Positions 1 through 5,026 of a stretch of 5,026 nt of DNA are shown piece by piece. This DNA comes from an uncultured Rhizobiaceae group bacterium. GTDB lineage: Bacteria; Pseudomonadota; Alphaproteobacteria; Rhizobiales; Rhizobiaceae. The stretch lies in NCBI GenBank assembly GCA_905479965.1, contig CAJQOR010000084.1, forward strand, positions 1 to 5,026. The letters are read 5' to 3'. The notes under the pieces are model-generated. The model saw only the letters and a program-made list of their open reading frames with translations, had not been told where the DNA came from and ran no database searches. Position numbers and translations under genes: made by a program. Each line of letters begins with the position of its first letter. Position 1 is the first letter of the stretch.

Positions 1-112
1 CCTGGCGGCTAATTGCTGACTGGGACAAATGCAATTTATCCGCTGCATGGGTAAATGAACCGGCTTCTGCCGCGGCATGGAATATGCGTAATTTGTCCCA
101 ATCTAGCGGCAT
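1..112 (-). CDS. lsrB: LysR-type transcriptional regulator, LsrB/VtlR-like (N-terminus only)
   Basis: This is the first 37 codons of a LysR-family DNA-binding regulator, running off the left edge of the window. The visible protein begins MPLDWDKLRIFHAAAEAGSF and continues into a helix-turn-helix. Residues 18-37 hold the typical LysR pattern: Gly-Ser-Phe, an Ala-Ala pair, then Leu-Ser-Gln-Ser-Ala-Ile-Ser-Arg-Gln. The MPLDWDKLRIFHAAAEAGSF start is what I remember for alphaproteobacterial LsrB (Sinorhizobium) and VtlR (Brucella), which are encoded just downstream of trxB, as here. The ATG start is supported by a GGGAGAG ribosome site 7 bases upstream. In S. meliloti LsrB is linked to oxidative stress, LPS genes and symbiosis; in Brucella VtlR controls small RNAs and virulence genes. 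The effector-binding domain is outside the window, so family is near certain but the exact ortholog is inferred from N-terminus and position. Confidence 0.85.
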   Translation of the reverse strand, partial: MPLDWDKLRIFHAAAEAGSFTHAADKLHLSQSAISRQ

Positions 113-232
113 CTAAAATCTCTCCCAAAACATTGATAGCACCAAGGATTCTATCTTTTCATCTAATAGTAAATGAAGGAAATGTGCAATCTCCCACGTT
201 TTAGGAATCAAGAATAAGGCATATTAAAATGA
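113..232 (-). other. Intergenic region trxB - lsrB
   Basis: This 120-bp AT-rich gap separates the trxB stop from the regulator's start. I see no strong hairpin followed by a T-run, so readthrough from trxB into the regulator is possible. A weak promoter-like arrangement exists on the minus strand (TTGCAC, about 15 bases, TATTAG), but it matches consensus poorly and is not called. No small gene or RNA is supported. LysR regulators often bind near their own promoter, but no clear symmetrical site stands out. Confidence 0.4.
120..126 (-). promoter_or_regulatory. Ribosome binding site of the LysR-type regulator
   Basis: Read on the minus strand, a purine-rich GGGAGAG lies 7 bases before the ATG at 112-110. 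It is a good match to the anti-Shine-Dalgarno and fixes the start of a gene that is otherwise cut by the window edge. A second TGGGAGA copy near 191-196 has no usable start codon behind it. Confidence 0.6.
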
Positions 233-1177
233 CTAAGACAGAAAGCGCTCAACCTCAAGCGCTGCCATACAACCCATTCCAGCGGCTGTGACAGCCTGAC
301 GATAAATATCATCTGTTACATCACCGGCTGCAAACACTCCTTCAACATCAGTCGCGGTCGAATCGGGTGCAGTCCAAAGATATTTGTTTGGCTTTTGCTT
401 CAGCTTTCCTTCAAACAGGCTGACAGCTGGTGCATGGCCGATTGCAATGAAAATACCATCGATATCGATTGTGCTGTCTTCACCCGTTTTACGGTTGTGC
501 AAAATCGCGCCAGTAACAGTTGGAGGAAGCGGAGATTTTGCTGTTTCACCTGTGATTTCTTTAACTTCGCTATCCCAAATGATTTCGACATTTTCTTTTG
601 CAAACAAGCGTTCTTGCAAAATTTTCTCCGACCGCAATTCATCTCTGCGGTGAATAAGCGTCACCTTGGCTGCAAGGTTTGACAAATATAACGCTTCTTC
701 AACAGCTGTATTACCACCACCGACAACCGCGACATTTTTATTGCGGTAGAAGAACCCGTCACATGTTGCACATGCAGATACACCGCCACCCATAAATGTT
801 TGTTCAGTTTCAATACCAAGCCATTTTGCTTGTGCACCTGTTGCGATGATAAGTGCATCAGCGGTGAATGTGACGCCACTATCGGTTTTGGCCGTAAATG
901 GACGTTTTGAAACATCAACATCAGTGACAATATCGGTAATAATTTCAGCACCAACATTTTGCGCTTGTTGTAGCATTTGATCCATCATCCACGGACCTTG
1001 CACCGCTTCTGCATAACCTGGGTAGTTTTCCACCTCAGTCGTGATCATCAGTTGGCCACCTTGTTCCAGGCCTGAAATCATCACAGGTTTAAGCATGGCG
1101 CGCGCTGCATAAATTGCGGCCGTATAACCAGCAGGGCCAGAGCCAATGATGAGAACGGGTACGTGGCGATCAGACAT
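233..1177 (-). CDS. trxB: Thioredoxin reductase (NADPH, FAD-dependent)
   Basis: Complete 314-residue thioredoxin reductase of the low-molecular-weight bacterial type. It is a cytoplasmic homodimeric flavoenzyme that passes electrons from NADPH through FAD and a redox disulfide to thioredoxin. The FAD-binding Rossmann motif GSGPAG is at residues 12-17 and an ATG motif at 112-114. The NADPH-binding GGGNTA is at 153-158, with HRRDELR at 176-182 providing the arginines typical of NADPH preference. The redox-active CATC is at 136-139 and the second FAD motif AAGDV at 283-287. A short proline-rich stretch at about 211-220 is longer than in E. coli TrxB, but I recall similar inserts in rhizobial proteins. 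The start is supported by an AAAGGAAAA ribosome site a few bases upstream. Its position directly before an LsrB/VtlR-like gene is conserved in relatives. All catalytic motifs are intact. Confidence 0.97.
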   Translation of the reverse strand: MSDRHVPVLIIGSGPAGYTAAIYAARAMLKPVMISGLEQGGQLMITTEVENYPGYAEAVQGPWMMDQMLQQAQNVGAEIITDIVTDVDVSKRPFTAKTDSGVTFTADALIIATGAQAKWLGIETEQTFMGGGVSACATCDGFFYRNKNVAVVGGGNTAVEEALYLSNLAAKVTLIHRRDELRSEKILQERLFAKENVEIIWDSEVKEITGETAKSPLPPTVTGAILHNRKTGEDSTIDIDGIFIAIGHAPAVSLFEGKLKQKPNKYLWTAPDSTATDVEGVFAAGDVTDDIYRQAVTAAGMGCMAALEVERFLS

Positions 1178-1237
1178 GAATTTTCCTTTAGTGGCGCTAT
1201 GTTCAGCAGCAAAATAATTGTGGGATATTTATCGCAG

Positions 1238-1266
1238 ATTTAGGGAGACTGAATAGGGTGTTTCAA
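1238..1266 (-). promoter_or_regulatory. Candidate trxB promoter
   Basis: On the minus strand a CTTGAAA element (TTGAAA at 1266-1261) is followed after exactly 17 bases by CTAAAT (1243-1238). The -35 fits the alphaproteobacterial CTTGAC preference well; the -10 is weak. Transcription would start near 1231, giving a leader of roughly 55 bases before trxB. This is inferred by eye only. Confidence 0.3.
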
Positions 1267-1284
1267 GGTTTATGACCAAGTTAC

Positions 1285-1317
1285 TCACAGATCTCACTGT
1301 CAATTTACTGTGAACAG
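1285..1317 (-). repeat. Cluster of ACTGT/ACAG repeats upstream of trxB, possible operator
   Basis: Several related short elements lie within 33 bases. TCACAG (1285-1290) and CTGTGA (1308-1313) form an inverted repeat with 17 bases between arms. CTGT-GA-ACAG (1308-1317) is a compact palindrome. ACTGT occurs at 1296-1300 and again at 1307-1311, 11 bases apart, about one helical turn. The cluster lies about 55-85 bases upstream of the transcription start expected from the candidate trxB promoter, a usual position for activator binding. No protein can be assigned from sequence alone; the adjacent LysR regulator is one candidate. Confidence 0.35.
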
Positions 1318-1366
1318 CGCATTCATAGTGGATAATTAGAGATTTGAACCTTACGATTGATCGGAA

Positions 1367-2317
1367 TTAGTTTCTCAGACCGTGCGCTGAGACAAATTTG
1401 GAAAATTTTGTTATAAAATTTTGATGAATGGCTTCAAACGCTGCCCGCGCTTTTTTCGATTTATCCATGAACTGTGCATCACTCATCTCTATCGTGTTTG
1501 CGATCGCTGTTTCTAAGGCTGCGCTATCGACGTAAAAATTGGTTCCAAGATGCCGTGGGCTTTGGTGGCCATGTGGCACAAGCACGCCAATTTCTGCGCT
1601 AACATGCTCGTTCATGGGCGGCGCATCTGTTGTTAATACCACAGCGCTGGTGGAAAGCGCTTCGACAATGTGGTGTCCCCATCCTTCTGAGCGCGAAGGA
1701 CACAAATGAACCCCGCATTCATTTTGCAGCTTTAGCAAGTTTTCATCAGACACATACCCAGAATGAAGATCAACATTTTCTGGAACACGATCAGGGGCGT
1801 TTTTTTGCTTTTGAACCAATATAAGGGTGGGCCATTCAGGATGTTTATTCCAAAGCTCCAAGATGGTTTCCGTGCCTTTTAGTGTGCTGCCGCCTGCTAA
1901 ATGGAAAAACTTGGATTTGTCTTTTTTAAATTGCGTTGCTTGTCGATCCTCAGATGAAAAACCAACATCAATGGTCTGGCATCCAATTGCGTTGAATATT
2001 TCCTCGGCATGTTTGGTTTTGGTCAAAGTTGCAGTGAGATTTTTAAGGCGTGGCAGCTGACGTTTTGGGTAACGTTCCTGATTTGGGATGAGATATAGTT
2101 CACCCGCTGCGGAAAACCATGCTGGAACCGACCGCTCGAAGAAGATGATCACATCCGCATGCGTTTTTCTGGTCAAACGAGATAGAAAAGAACGATCTTT
2201 TGGTGTTGCCTGCAGAACTTGATGGCCATGGTTTTTAAGTTGTTCTGCGATCAATGCGGCGTCGCGGACAAGGCCGTAAGAATTACTTTTTGCTATCAGC
2301 AGGAAAGTCTTCTTCAT
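1367..2317 (-). CDS. Glycosyltransferase, GT4-like, putative LPS-core enzyme
   Basis: Complete 316-residue protein of the GT-B retaining glycosyltransferase type; I do not recognise a named ortholog. The C-terminal half carries the donor-binding features: a STLKGTE segment at 144-150 and the E-x7-E motif EGWGHHIVE at 211-219, with the usual small-residue-rich helix after it. The N-terminal half is divergent, with a PNQERYP stretch at 79-84. There is no signal peptide or membrane-spanning segment, and it is rich in lysine and histidine, consistent with a cytoplasmic enzyme at the inner membrane face. It is shorter than typical GT4 enzymes (350-400 residues). Its ATG overlaps the stop of the lpsB-like gene by four bases (ATGA), and a GAGAGGG sequence abuts the start, so the two are probably translationally coupled. 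Context suggests it adds a sugar to the LPS core after LpsB; donor and acceptor are unknown. Confidence 0.8.
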   Translation of the reverse strand: MKKTFLLIAKSNSYGLVRDAALIAEQLKNHGHQVLQATPKDRSFLSRLTRKTHADVIIFFERSVPAWFSAAGELYLIPNQERYPKRQLPRLKNLTATLTKTKHAEEIFNAIGCQTIDVGFSSEDRQATQFKKDKSKFFHLAGGSTLKGTETILELWNKHPEWPTLILVQKQKNAPDRVPENVDLHSGYVSDENLLKLQNECGVHLCPSRSEGWGHHIVEALSTSAVVLTTDAPPMNEHVSAEIGVLVPHGHQSPRHLGTNFYVDSAALETAIANTIEMSDAQFMDKSKKARAAFEAIHQNFITKFSKFVSAHGLRN

Positions 2318-3375
2318 CCCTCTCGCACAGCCTTATAAACGGAGTTGATCGCTGTGGCCTCTTTTTCAAGTGAAAAGTTTTCACTGACATATTCTCGCGC
2401 ATTTTGCCCTAAAGTGTTGAGCAATTCTGCGTCTGTCATATATGCATTGGCATGAAAGCAAAGTGCGTCAACATCTTCTGGTTCAACAACAATACCGGTC
2501 TTGTTATCGACAATAAGCTCTGCGAATGCGCCGACGTCAGCAGCTACGCTTGGTACGTTACACGCGGCTGCTTCTAAAGGCGTGAGACCAAAGCCTTCAT
2601 TTCGCTGTGGGGCGATATAAAGATCTAAAACTCTGAACCATTTTTCAATGTCATCCACTTCGCCTGCGAATATAATGCGATCTGCTAAACCCGCATCCTG
2701 GACGTTTTTCTTTAATTTATCTGCAAATCCGATATGTTCTGCGGTGACACGCCCGGTGATCACAGCGATCCATTCAGGGTGTTGCGGCAACAGTTTGATC
2801 ATCATATCGACAAAAATATCGGTGCCTTTTTGGTGTCTGACGCGCCCAAAACAACCAGCAATTTTCTGATGCGGGTCTAGACCCAATTCAGAACGTTCTT
2901 TTGTTTTGTTATGAGATGGAAAAAAGCGATCTAGATCAACACCATGGTGAATGATTGTGCTGTCTCGTTCAAGAAAATTACCGGCCTTTTGAGAACCGCT
3001 GATGACGTGATCCATTTTCGAGATCAACCATTTGGTATATGCGCGATGATGACGTTGTGCGTCCGATGTGAAAATGACTTTAATTTTCATCCGCAGAATG
3101 TCACGCATGAAAATACCTGGAAGCATCTCGACATTTCTACGCGCATGCCAAATCCGCATTTTGTCATCACTTGGCTTTTGCCACAGCTTCCACAGTTGAT
3201 TGAAGCCAATATGGGGTAAAAAATCAGGCAAACCAGGTCCAATGGATGCGATCTTTACACCAAGTTTTTTCTGCTTTGGCACCAAATTTACAATGGTTGA
3301 GGTGACGCCAGAAAGACGTTTTTTCAGGTTTGGTGCAAGAACATGAATGTCTTTAAGGTCAACATATGTCTTCAT
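2314..3375 (-). CDS. lpsB: LPS core mannosyltransferase, LpsB/LpcC-like
   Basis: Complete 353-residue GT4-family glycosyltransferase. It closely resembles, from memory, LpsB of Sinorhizobium meliloti and LpcC of Rhizobium leguminosarum, which transfer mannose (S. meliloti LpsB with relaxed donor choice) onto the inner-core Kdo of lipid A. Diagnostic stretches include VLAPNLKKRLSGVTSTI at 12-28, WHARRNVEMLP at 76-86, HHGVD at 143-147, the donor-site GRVRHQKGTD at 177-186, and EGFGLTPLE at 260-268, the E-x7-E motif. It lacks a signal peptide or membrane span, as expected for an inner-face enzyme. greA lies 33 bases upstream, as in S. meliloti. The ATG chosen has a poor ribosome site (only GGTGTATTGGC precedes it), yet no in-frame ATG, GTG or TTG precedes the conserved region better. 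It ends in an ATGA overlap with the next glycosyltransferase. Family certain; the exact donor sugar is inferred. Confidence 0.9.
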   Translation of the reverse strand: MKTYVDLKDIHVLAPNLKKRLSGVTSTIVNLVPKQKKLGVKIASIGPGLPDFLPHIGFNQLWKLWQKPSDDKMRIWHARRNVEMLPGIFMRDILRMKIKVIFTSDAQRHHRAYTKWLISKMDHVISGSQKAGNFLERDSTIIHHGVDLDRFFPSHNKTKERSELGLDPHQKIAGCFGRVRHQKGTDIFVDMMIKLLPQHPEWIAVITGRVTAEHIGFADKLKKNVQDAGLADRIIFAGEVDDIEKWFRVLDLYIAPQRNEGFGLTPLEAAACNVPSVAADVGAFAELIVDNKTGIVVEPEDVDALCFHANAYMTDAELLNTLGQNAREYVSENFSLEKEATAINSVYKAVREG

Positions 3376-3395
3376 GCCAATACACCAAGCTTCAT
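3372..3395 (-). other. Possible 7-codon upstream ORF coupled to the lpsB start
   Basis: In the greA-lpsB gap a minus-strand ATG opens a frame of seven codons (MKLGVLA) whose TGA overlaps the lpsB ATG as ATGA. Since lpsB lacks a clear ribosome site, re-initiation from this mini-ORF could help translate it. The mini-ORF itself has no good ribosome site, so it may be chance. Confidence 0.15.
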
Positions 3396-3409
3396 AGCGG
3401 AAACTGCTA

Positions 3410-3886
3410 TTAGCCCCAGGAAATTTCTAGGATTTCATAACCTTTGGCGCCGCCAGGCGCATTAAATTCAATGGAATCGCCGACTGATTTACCGATTAAA
3501 GCGCGTGCAATTGGTGATGAAATTGAAATTTTACCCTTTTTTACATCAGCTTCTTGGTCACCAACGATCTGATAGGTTTTTTCTTCATCCGTATCTTCAT
3601 CAACCATTTTAACGGTCGCGCCAAATTTAACTGTATCTCCGGACATTTTACTCAGGTCGATAACTTCGGCACGCGAAGTTAAGTCTTCAAGTTCCATGAT
3701 GCGACCTTCATTCATGCTCTGCGCTTCTTTGGCGGCATGATACTCAGCGTTTTCAGACAAGTCACCATGCGCACGTGCTTCAGAAATCGCATCAATGATA
3801 CGACCTCGCTCAGTTTGTGTGCGAACACGAAGCTCTTCCTGAAGGTCAGTAAAACCTTGTTGGGTCATGGGTACTTTTTCAACCAT
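3410..3886 (-). CDS. greA: Transcription elongation factor GreA
   Basis: Complete 158-residue GreA, the usual family length. GreA enters the secondary channel of RNA polymerase and stimulates cleavage of the 3' end of backtracked transcripts, rescuing arrested complexes and aiding promoter escape. Residues 1-75 form the antiparallel coiled-coil domain. The tip motif [15 protein letters not shown] at 40-54 contains Asp42 and Glu45, matching the essential acidic residues (Asp41 and Glu44 in E. coli). The C-terminal FKBP-like domain includes VGDQEAD at 108-114 and [10 protein letters not shown] at 124-133. The start is supported by an AAGGA ribosome site 7 bases upstream. carB lies upstream and lpsB follows after 33 bases, an order I recall from rhizobia; greA and the two glycosyltransferases are probably one transcript because no terminator is visible between them. 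Confidence 0.97.
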   Translation of the reverse strand: MVEKVPMTQQGFTDLQEELRVRTQTERGRIIDAISEARAHGDLSENAEYHAAKEAQSMNEGRIMELEDLTSRAEVIDLSKMSGDTVKFGATVKMVDEDTDEEKTYQIVGDQEADVKKGKISISSPIARALIGKSVGDSIEFNAPGGAKGYEILEISWG

Positions 3887-3907
3887 GGCTCAATCCTTAA
3901 AATAATG

Positions 3908-3920
3908 TCCCAAAAAGGGA
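3908..3920 (-). promoter_or_regulatory. Small hairpin in the greA leader
   Basis: Reading minus, TCCC and GGGA flank a T5 loop, with a possible extra G-U pair in RNA. It lies about 10 bases upstream of the greA ribosome site, so it may influence translation. On the plus strand it is followed by only four Ts, too weak to call a terminator. Confidence 0.25.
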
Positions 3921-3928
3921 TTTTGGTT

Positions 3929-3952
3929 GCGCGTCTAAAAAATAGCCTGCGC
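3929..3952 (-). promoter_or_regulatory. Imperfect hairpin in the greA leader
   Basis: Reading minus, GCGC at each end pairs perfectly. After one bulged A come a G-C pair, one G-A mismatch and three more pairs (CTA with TAG), closing on a T5 loop. That is eight pairs over 24 bases. No T-run follows on the minus strand, so it is not a classic terminator. It would sit near the 5' end of a greA transcript made from the candidate promoter at 3963-3991. Confidence 0.35.
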
Positions 3953-3962
3953 TAATTTAAAT

Positions 3963-3991
3963 ATCAGATAGTGATTCTTAACCGGAAACAA
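3963..3991 (-). promoter_or_regulatory. Candidate greA promoter
   Basis: On the minus strand CTTGTTT (TTGTTT at 3991-3986) is followed after 17 bases by TCTGAT (3968-3963). The CTTG start of the -35 suits alphaproteobacterial sigma-70 promoters; the -10 matches TATAAT at four of six positions. It would give a leader of about 70 bases containing both hairpins. By-eye prediction only. Confidence 0.3.
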
Positions 3992-4044
3992 GGGGGATCG
4001 CAAATATGGTTTTGTTTTCCCCGCTCGTTTGATGTTTCTGCGGT

Positions 4045-5026
4045 TTATTTAAAATAATCCTGCAGTGGTTTGACTTCAAGATTACCGGCATTGAGTGCAA
4101 TGATAGCATCCGCGGCTGACGCAGCGCCCGCAAGTGTGGTGAAATACGGGATTTTATTGGTCAAAGTTGCCAAGCGCAGGGATTTTGAATGTGAAATCGC
4201 TTTTGCACCGGATGTTGTGTTGATGACCAGCTGAACCTGACGGTTACGGATAGCGTCGCGAACATCAGGTCGACCTTCCTGCACTTTGTTCACGCGGGTG
4301 ATTTTAACGCCTGCGCCTTCAAGGAAGTTTGCAGTTCCCGTTGTCGCCATGATTTCAAAACCGCCATCAGATAGTTTTTTAGCTGTTTGCAAAATGCCAG
4401 CTTTATCGTCATCTTTAACCGACACAAATACGCAACCGCTTCTTGGCAAATCAACGCCGGCGCCAAGCTGAGATTTAGCAAAAGATAATGAATAGTCTTT
4501 ATCCAACCCCATCACTTCACCCGTTGAACGCATTTCTGGTCCAAGTAGCGTATCAACGCCAGGGAAACGTGCGAATGGGAACACAGCTTCTTTAACCGCA
4601 ATATGGTCAAGCTGTCTTGGATCAGGCTTTTCGCCATAGGCTTTAAACGCTGCATCCAATTTTTCACCCGCCATGACACGCGCTGCAATTTTTGCAATTG
4701 GTGCGCCAATTGTTTTGGCAACAAATGGAACCGTACGTGAGGCACGTGGGTTCACTTCAATCACATAGATCACATCATCTTTAATCGCATATTGAACGTT
4801 CATCAGACCGCCAACATCAAGCGCTTTTGCAAGTGCTTTTGTTTGCTCTTCCAAGCGATCAAGCATGGCGTCATCGAGTGAGTGCGCTGGCAATGAACAG
4901 GCACTATCACCTGAGTGAATGCCTGCTTCTTCAATGTGTTCCATGATACCTGACACATAAACGTCTTCACCATCACAAAGGCAATCTACGTCCACTTCAG
5001 TTGCGTTGGTCAAATAGCTATCAAAT
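4045..5026 (-). CDS. carB: Carbamoyl-phosphate synthase large subunit, C-terminal part
   Basis: This frame is open from the right edge to a TAA at 4047-4045 and encodes the last 326 residues of CarB, about 30 percent of the roughly 1,070-1,160-residue protein. CarB makes carbamoyl phosphate from bicarbonate, ammonia delivered by CarA, and two ATP, feeding pyrimidine and arginine synthesis. The visible part starts in the second ATP-grasp unit ([20 protein letters not shown]). Conserved stretches follow: [19 protein letters not shown] (26-44), [12 protein letters not shown] (90-101) and [14 protein letters not shown] (160-173). The C-terminal allosteric MGS-like domain runs from about residue 195 to the end, with TTGTA (228-232), [12 protein letters not shown] (246-257) and INTTSG (268-273), where UMP, IMP or ornithine regulate the E. 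coli enzyme. The TTG at 5013-5011 is an internal Leu codon, not a start. Truncation is only the window edge; no frameshift is seen. Confidence 0.97.
   Translation of the reverse strand, partial: FDSYLTNATEVDVDCLCDGEDVYVSGIMEHIEEAGIHSGDSACSLPAHSLDDAMLDRLEEQTKALAKALDVGGLMNVQYAIKDDVIYVIEVNPRASRTVPFVAKTIGAPIAKIAARVMAGEKLDAAFKAYGEKPDPRQLDHIAVKEAVFPFARFPGVDTLLGPEMRSTGEVMGLDKDYSLSFAKSQLGAGVDLPRSGCVFVSVKDDDKAGILQTAKKLSDGGFEIMATTGTANFLEGAGVKITRVNKVQEGRPDVRDAIRNRQVQLVINTTSGAKAISHSKSLRLATLTNKIPYFTTLAGAASAADAIIALNAGNLEVKPLQDYFK

Larger units (their letters stand above)
1178..1366 (-). other. Intergenic region glycosyltransferase - trxB
   Basis: This 189-bp stretch separates the second glycosyltransferase's stop from trxB. 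It holds the candidate trxB promoter, the ACTGT/ACAG cluster and the trxB ribosome site. Just after the glycosyltransferase stop there is a tiny CGAT-CA-ATCG palindrome without a T-run, so I do not call it a terminator. No coding region or remnant of the lrp gene found near this position in some rhizobia can be seen. Confidence 0.5.
3887..4044 (-). other. Intergenic region carB - greA
   Basis: This 158-bp gap holds, in transcription order, the end of the carB transcript, a candidate greA promoter, two short hairpins and the greA ribosome site. I see no clear factor-independent terminator for carB: the CCGC and GCGG arms just after the stop are far apart and lack a T-run. carB may end by Rho or read through into greA. 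Confidence 0.45.

Noticed and set aside
384..682. Two overlapping plus-strand open frames of 89 and 95 codons
   Set aside because: They lie antisense inside trxB, whose motifs are intact; neither looks like a known protein.
1351..1366. Terminator after the second glycosyltransferase
   Set aside because: Only a 4-bp CGAT/ATCG palindrome is present, with no T-run after it.
1630..2060. Plus-strand open frames of 64 and 77 codons
   Set aside because: They are antisense shadows of the second glycosyltransferase, with no ribosome site or recognisable domain.
2944..3219. Plus-strand open frame of 91 codons
   Set aside because: It is antisense to the conserved LpsB-like coding sequence and its composition mirrors that gene.
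3908..3924. Factor-independent terminator on the plus strand (TCCC-A5-GGGA then TTTT)
   Set aside because: The stem is only four pairs with four Ts, and no plus-strand gene lies upstream to terminate.
4290..4745. Minus-strand out-of-frame frames of 63 and 77 codons within carB
   Set aside because: They overlap the well conserved carB frame and encode no recognisable protein.
5011..5013. TTG as start codon of a 322-residue protein
   Set aside because: The frame stays open to the window edge, and the residues before it (FDSY) continue the CarB ATP-grasp domain, so this is an internal leucine.
1..5026. Novel defence, mobile or CRISPR-type system
   Set aside because: All genes are recognisable housekeeping or envelope genes in a syntenic order; there are no integrase, transposase, spacer repeats or abrupt composition changes visible.

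Overview
The window reads as ordinary chromosome of an alphaproteobacterium, most likely from the Hyphomicrobiales (Rhizobiales). The evidence is gene order plus protein resemblance: carB, greA and an LpsB-type core mannosyltransferase at one end, trxB followed by an LsrB/VtlR-type LysR regulator at the other. This is the neighbourhood I recall from Sinorhizobium and Brucella relatives. Base composition looks only moderate in GC (mid-40s percent by eye, not computed), low for that order. No mobile element, CRISPR array, tRNA or rRNA was seen.

Every recognisable gene is on the minus strand, so transcription runs from high to low coordinates. From right to left: the C-terminal 326 residues of carB (carbamoyl-phosphate synthase large subunit, cut by the right edge); a 158-bp gap that probably holds the greA promoter and a structured greA leader; greA; after 33 bp, an lpsB-like glycosyltransferase; overlapping it by 4 bp (ATGA), a second, less familiar glycosyltransferase; a 189-bp gap with a candidate trxB promoter and a cluster of ACTGT/ACAG repeats; trxB, complete; a 120-bp gap; and the first 37 codons of the LysR-type regulator, cut by the left edge.

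Functionally the window joins housekeeping genes (pyrimidine/arginine precursor synthesis, rescue of backtracked RNA polymerase, thioredoxin reduction) to a small lipopolysaccharide-core pair. In Sinorhizobium meliloti, as I recall, the LysR regulator next to trxB (LsrB) is linked to redox response and LPS-core gene expression, so the adjacency of core glycosyltransferases with trxB and lsrB may be a redox/envelope grouping; that link is inference here.

The least ordinary points are the second glycosyltransferase, which sits where S. meliloti has lpsEDC and lrp in the opposite direction; the repeat cluster upstream of trxB; the paired T5-loop hairpins in the greA leader; and a 7-codon mini-ORF ending in an ATGA overlap with the poorly signalled lpsB start. 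I found no convincing evidence of a wholly new system.
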